In this document: piece after piece, positions 60,520-64,000 of the stretch
How the letters are laid out: every line of letters starts with the position of its first letter
Position numbering within the stretch: the first letter of the stretch is position 1
NCBI RefSeq assembly: GCF_000003855.2
Contig: NW_003101644.1
Coordinates: forward strand, 197,288-261,287
Origin: Blastomyces gilchristii SLH14081
Taxonomy: Eukaryota > Ascomycota > Eurotiomycetes > Onygenales > Ajellomycetaceae
Direction: 5' to 3'
Length of the DNA: 64,000 nt
Made by a program: the position numbers and the translations under genes
Notes under the pieces: generated by a model
What the model was told of the DNA's origin: nothing
The model's database searches: none
The model's input: the letters and a program-made list of their open reading frames with translations, nothing else

Positions 60520-62402
60520 TTATTATTATTTTATTATTATTATTCTTCAATTATAGATGTATGCAGTCAGAGACTATGACATCTACCTGAGAACTTTTAG
60601 TTCTCAGGGTTTTTCCTATATCTGTAAAGTTAACTATTATACATTCACCAATTTCAGATATGCAAAATCAGAAAATTTCAGCTAAGAATACAAAAACTGT
60701 TTACAAATTACAGTGTCTTAACATCTTCTGATACTTTGAAATCATTTGACAATATCATGACAAAGGAAAAGAGAACACAGTCTTAAAGATAGACACATTA
60801 AATAGATAGATAGAAAGAAATTGAAAGAAAAAGATAAAGTAAGAAGAGACTGTAATAAAACAAATTATTAAAAGATAGTATATAGCTGTTTTAACAGACT
60901 ATATCTGATTGATTTTCTTCTCTTCATATTCAGATATTTCTGAATTTAGTTATTTTCTTATAGCTGCTTGAGTTTCTGATAGAAAGTCTATTAAGTATTT
61001 AATTTCTGTCTCAGTTGAGAATAAGAATCTCATATTTAATTAATTTAGATTATACTTCTCTTTCAATCTGACTCTGAGACTATTGTATAATACACAGTGT
61101 ATTATAATATACTCAGAATTCTCATTTGCATTGCAGAATGAGTATTTTATTGAATTAAATCTATTATTAAATCTTTGTATATAAGATTTGAAATAGTCAT
61201 ATTCTAGTTTCAGCTGTATTATAGATGAGAATACTTTCTTTTTATATTTAATTAAACAAGATTTTCACTTAGATTTTATTTTAAATCTTGAATAATGTAT
61301 ACTCTTCTTTTATTTCTGTCAGCTTTCATTTCACTTATTTAAATAAGATTCTTTTATTCTTCTCTTTATAAAAGACTAGAACATAATTTTTTAAATAGAT
61401 CTGCTTAATTCTGCACTCTTTTTTACAGCTGAATCAGTCAATTTATTATCATGAATATTCATATGAGTAGAAACTTAGTGTAGATGAATTATCAGCTTTG
61501 ATATTCTTCTCTTTTGAATTTTTAAAACAGAGTTTAAGATCAGTTTAAGATTTATTTGATCATTATAAATCTAACTATTTCTAAGTCTTTTCAAAGCAGC
61601 TTGACTATCAGAGAATATTTATACCTCTTTTAAACTATTTCCTCTTTTATGACTACAGGCACTAGTCACCCGCAGAATGCATCTTAAGTTAATTACATTT
61701 CACTCTCTATAATTAACTGATCACTGCGTCTGTTCTCTCAGGCCAGCCACTAATTTCCAGAGGTGTTAGTTAGTGACTGTCACTACTCACTTGATAATAT
61801 ACACATCAAGCTTTCAGTTGCTGATCTCAGTCTCATTAGATGCTCATAGACCTATCAATCAGCTGTCATAGCCTTGCTCTGTGTTAGAGACTAATCATAG
61901 ACTTGATGACTGCAGTTCTCTCTGCCAGTATTAAGACTTGACAGTGAGCTTGCAGGCTCTAGCCTATCAGAATGCTCTGTCTAGAGCCTAGATATATGTC
62001 TAGACCTGCTAGTTAGATAGTTTTCAAAATTATTCTCTGTATTTAAGAGAGAGCTAGGCTCTGATGACAGCTCTAGTTAGAGACTTACTTAAGTAGTGTA
62101 TAATCACTAGATTAAGCTTGACTCTATATTATTAGAATCTTGACAGATGCATAGTAGAATAGTGAGATATTAACATCTCATATCAGCTCTGATAAGTGTT
62201 TGCAGAATCTCACTTAACTAGTAACTTGACTTACAGTAGAGAGTTCTACTCTGTATCAAGTCTTACTAATTAGACTCAGTCTCTATTACATGAGAGCTTT
62301 CATGAGTAAGAAGTGACAGATGCTAGTGATGAGATTCGAACTCACACATCTCTAATGTATACGGTCTTAATTACCAGTCTTATCAACTGAGCCACACTGG
62401 CT
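60520..62402 (-). mobile_element. Composite retroposon S2: tRNA-like head, body, LINE tail
   Basis: 1,883-bp insertion in LINE H with 13-bp TSDs tgaaatatactta at 60507-60519 and 62403-62415. Minus-strand order: tRNA-like head (62401-62321), body of about 660 bp (to about 61659) related to the S1 body, then about 1.14 kb of LINE 3' end including RNase H remnants, ending in an (AAT)n tail. The LINE homology stops abruptly at about 61658. Confidence 0.8.
62321..62401 (-). other. tRNA-like head of S2
   Basis: 81 nt folding as a tRNA. Acceptor GCCAGTG pairs with CACTAGC (6 of 7) with discriminator A. The A-box is TGGCTCAGTTGAT. The T arm is GTGAG-TTCGAAT-CTCAT, with a perfect B box. The anticodon arm is weak (GGT/ACC around AATTAAG, lacking U33). 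It sits precisely at the 5' end of S2, so I read it as a SINE head rather than a working tRNA gene. B-box and A-box are unmutated. Confidence 0.7.
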
Positions 62403-62957
62403 TGAAATATACTTAAAAAGAGATGAAATATATTAATATACTGTGTTTAAATGCTCTAACTGTAAAGAAAAGCATGTATCTAGTTCAAAAGAATGCACAT
62501 TGACTTCAAGAATTTAAAAGAACTGAAAAAAAGAAGAAGCTTAAAATTAATTTAAAACTGAAAATAATAGTCAAGTCAGTAAATCTGCAACTGTAAGCTT
62601 AAAGAGAAGAAACTCTTAATTATCTAAATTTTCAAACTCAAATTCTTTAGCTAAATACAAACAGAATTTGAATGCTTAAATATCTATTAAAATGAGAGAA
62701 TTGAGAAATGACTCTATTAATAAACTAAAAAGAATGTAAGTAGTTGAAATTTCTGCTTTTTAAAATAATTATAATCTACTATCTAATAATAGTGATTAGA
62801 TTCTACTCTATCTCTACTCTCTTTTAGTATGAATATACAATAAAAATAGTAAAAAAAGTTTAAAAATTCTTCAAAAATCATATTCATTTAAAATAATGTG
62901 AATAGAAACTCAAATTACATTTATTCTTATCTTCAAATTGTTTTTAAATAAAAAGTT

Positions 62958-63133
62958 AAACAGTTTTTGTATTCTGAGCTGAAATTTTCTGATTTTGCAT
63001 ATCTGAAATTGATGAATGTATTATAGTTAACTTTATAGATATAGGAAAAACCCTGAGAACTAAAAGTTCTCAGGTAGATGTCATAGTCTCTGACTGCATA
63101 CATCTATAATTGAAGATTAATAATAATAATAAT
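62958..63133 (+). mobile_element. Severely 5'-truncated LINE L2
   Basis: 176 bp of LINE 3' UTR with an (AAT)n tail inserted in LINE H, with TSDs aaataaaaagtt at 62946-62957 and 63134-63145. It preserves the uninterrupted version of the A1 target site (about 62980), which confirms the A1 boundaries. Confidence 0.9.
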
Positions 63134-63145
63134 AAATAAAAAGTT

Positions 63146-64000
63146 GATTTTATACTTCTTCAAGAATCAAACTTCAATACTGAGTAAAAGTATATTATTT
63201 CTTATTCAAGCTATTACTGCTTTCTATCTGAAAATCTAACATAAAGTCAAGAGTAGTGATTTATAAGAGAAAAAGATTAAAATGTTAATTTAATCTGAGA
63301 TTTAATATCATATCTAACTCTGATATTCTAGTGAGTGATATTGTAGGTAAAAAGAATAAGTTTAATACTATACAATTTATAAATATCTATAATAAAAAGT
63401 TATTAAAAGAAAATAATAATACCTGAATAATTAACAGAGAATTTTTAAATATAACTCTTTTAAAAAACTCTATAATTATAGAAGACTTTAATACACATTA
63501 TCTCTAATAAAATTCAGAATGCAGAAGAGCAGTAAAAGCAGATAAACTGATTAAATGAACTTTTAAGTATTTAATAGATTTGATTAACAAGTCTGATTAA
63601 TAAACATTCTTTAGAAAAGATATAAAACAGAAATCTATTATAGATCTAACTTTTATATCATAAAATCTAATTGAAAAAAGACTTATAAACTAATTTATTA
63701 ATTTAAATGAGATCTTAGAATTAAGTCATAAGATTATTCAATTTAATATTGAATGAGTGAAAAATAAATAAGTGAAAATTCTCTTCTCTCTAATTAATAT
63801 AACTTTGAAAAAGCTGATTGAAAAGCAGTTAAAGAAAGTATAAAACAGCTGAAATCTGAAAAGCAGAGTAAGCTCTATTGAAATCAGAGTCAAAATATCT
63901 TAAATAAAATGCTTAAGAATAGAGTGAAGTTAATTATATCTATTCTTCTAATAAGTATTAGAGAAAATATTTCAAAGAAAAGTCTTCTAAGTATTTCAAA
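63146..64000 (+). pseudogene. LINE H ORF2, endonuclease domain remnant (partial)
   Basis: The plus strand holds a degraded apurinic/apyrimidinic-type endonuclease. The stretch at about 63465-63500 reads IIIEDFNTHYL, matching the catalytic GDFNxHH region, followed at 63600-63670 by TFFRKDIKQKSIIDLTFIS, the downstream conserved block. In-frame TGA and TAA codons are frequent. It runs off the right edge, so reverse transcriptase would lie beyond the window. Confidence 0.7.

Larger units (their letters stand above)
59772..62957 (+). pseudogene. LINE H ORF1 (gag-like) remnant with zinc knuckles
   Basis: Read in pieces 59772-60519 and 62403-62957, the plus strand encodes a basic ORF1-type protein. 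Degenerate zinc-knuckle motifs are visible at about 60400-60490 (TQCLNFQRYEHFV, then KCEFYAKDYKTSK) and a third (CFNCKEKH-like) at about 62440-62500. Several expected Cys codons are Tyr or Phe, as C-to-T/G-to-A decay would produce. Composite retroposon S2 sits between the second and third knuckles. In-frame stops rule out function. Confidence 0.65.
8480..64000 (+). mobile_element. Host LINE H (Tad/I-like), decayed and repeatedly interrupted
   Basis: This non-LTR retrotransposon is the target of all other insertions. Its own sequence survives as about 8480-8943, 9450-9583, 29405-29568, 59772-60519, 62403-62957 and 63134-64000, joined at the TSDs of the inserted elements. The order is ORF1 with zinc knuckles, then an apurinic endonuclease domain, so it reads left to right and continues past the window with reverse transcriptase expected next. 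The 5' limit is set by the composition change only and is uncertain. Assignment of 8480-9583 to its 5' region rests on position rather than on recognised motifs. Confidence 0.7.

Noticed and set aside
62321..62401. Functional tRNA gene
   Set aside because: Weak anticodon arm without U33, an acceptor mismatch, and position exactly at the 5' end of a TSD-flanked retroposon point to a SINE-type head.
8480..64000. Mitochondrial DNA or plasmid origin for the AT-rich part
   Set aside because: It contains Ty3, LINE and hAT remnants with TSDs and C-to-T decay, and joins directly to nuclear genes; no mitochondrial genes seen.
8480..64000. Starship-type giant mobile element
   Set aside because: No tyrosine-recombinase captain or cargo genes recognised; the block is explained by nested ordinary transposons.

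Overview
The window is nuclear DNA of a filamentous ascomycete, most likely a Eurotiomycete (Eurotiales or Onygenales; not resolved further). Evidence is the short GTnnGT introns, a fungal Mgm1 dynamin, a fungal-type mitochondrial bS6 protein, a DUF7924-like protein, and repeats carrying dense C-to-T/G-to-A decay. It has two parts: an ordinary gene-dense arm (1 to about 8,480) and an AT-rich repeat block (about 8,480 to the right edge).

Gene arm. There are four spliced genes: a glycine cleavage H protein (minus), mitochondrial small-subunit protein bS6m/Mrp17 (plus) diverging from it, the inner-membrane fusion dynamin Mgm1 (minus) converging on Mrp17, and a 514-residue DUF7924-like protein (plus) diverging from Mgm1. 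The first three products all act in mitochondria. I resolved exon boundaries for all four by frame and splice sites.

Repeat block. I see no intact host gene in the last 55.5 kb. It resolves into one plus-strand Tad/I-like LINE (element H, running off the right edge) that has been invaded repeatedly. Almost every insertion is supported by matching target-site duplications (TSDs). The families are: B, a chromodomain Ty3/gypsy element with 267-282 bp LTRs and 5-bp TSDs (three copies); A, a second Ty3/gypsy element of about 8.3 kb with 166-195 bp LTRs and 4-bp TSDs (two copies); a hAT DNA transposon of about 5.8 kb with 8-bp TSDs (two copies); a 506-bp non-autonomous hAT derivative sharing its ends (five copies); 5'-truncated LINE copies with (AAT)n tails (two); and two composite retroposons with a tRNA-like head, an unknown body and a LINE 3' tail. 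The deepest nest is H > MITE M2 > B2 > B1 (inside the LTR of B2) > hAT-L1 > MITE M3.

All long elements are inactivated by transitions. Copy-to-copy comparison shows the changes at CpC and CpG, with CpA largely spared, unlike classical Neurospora RIP. The most interesting items are this mutation context, the tRNA-headed/LINE-tailed retroposons, a multi-exon antisense gene kept in both A copies, and a second Lys-rich gene in the hAT element.
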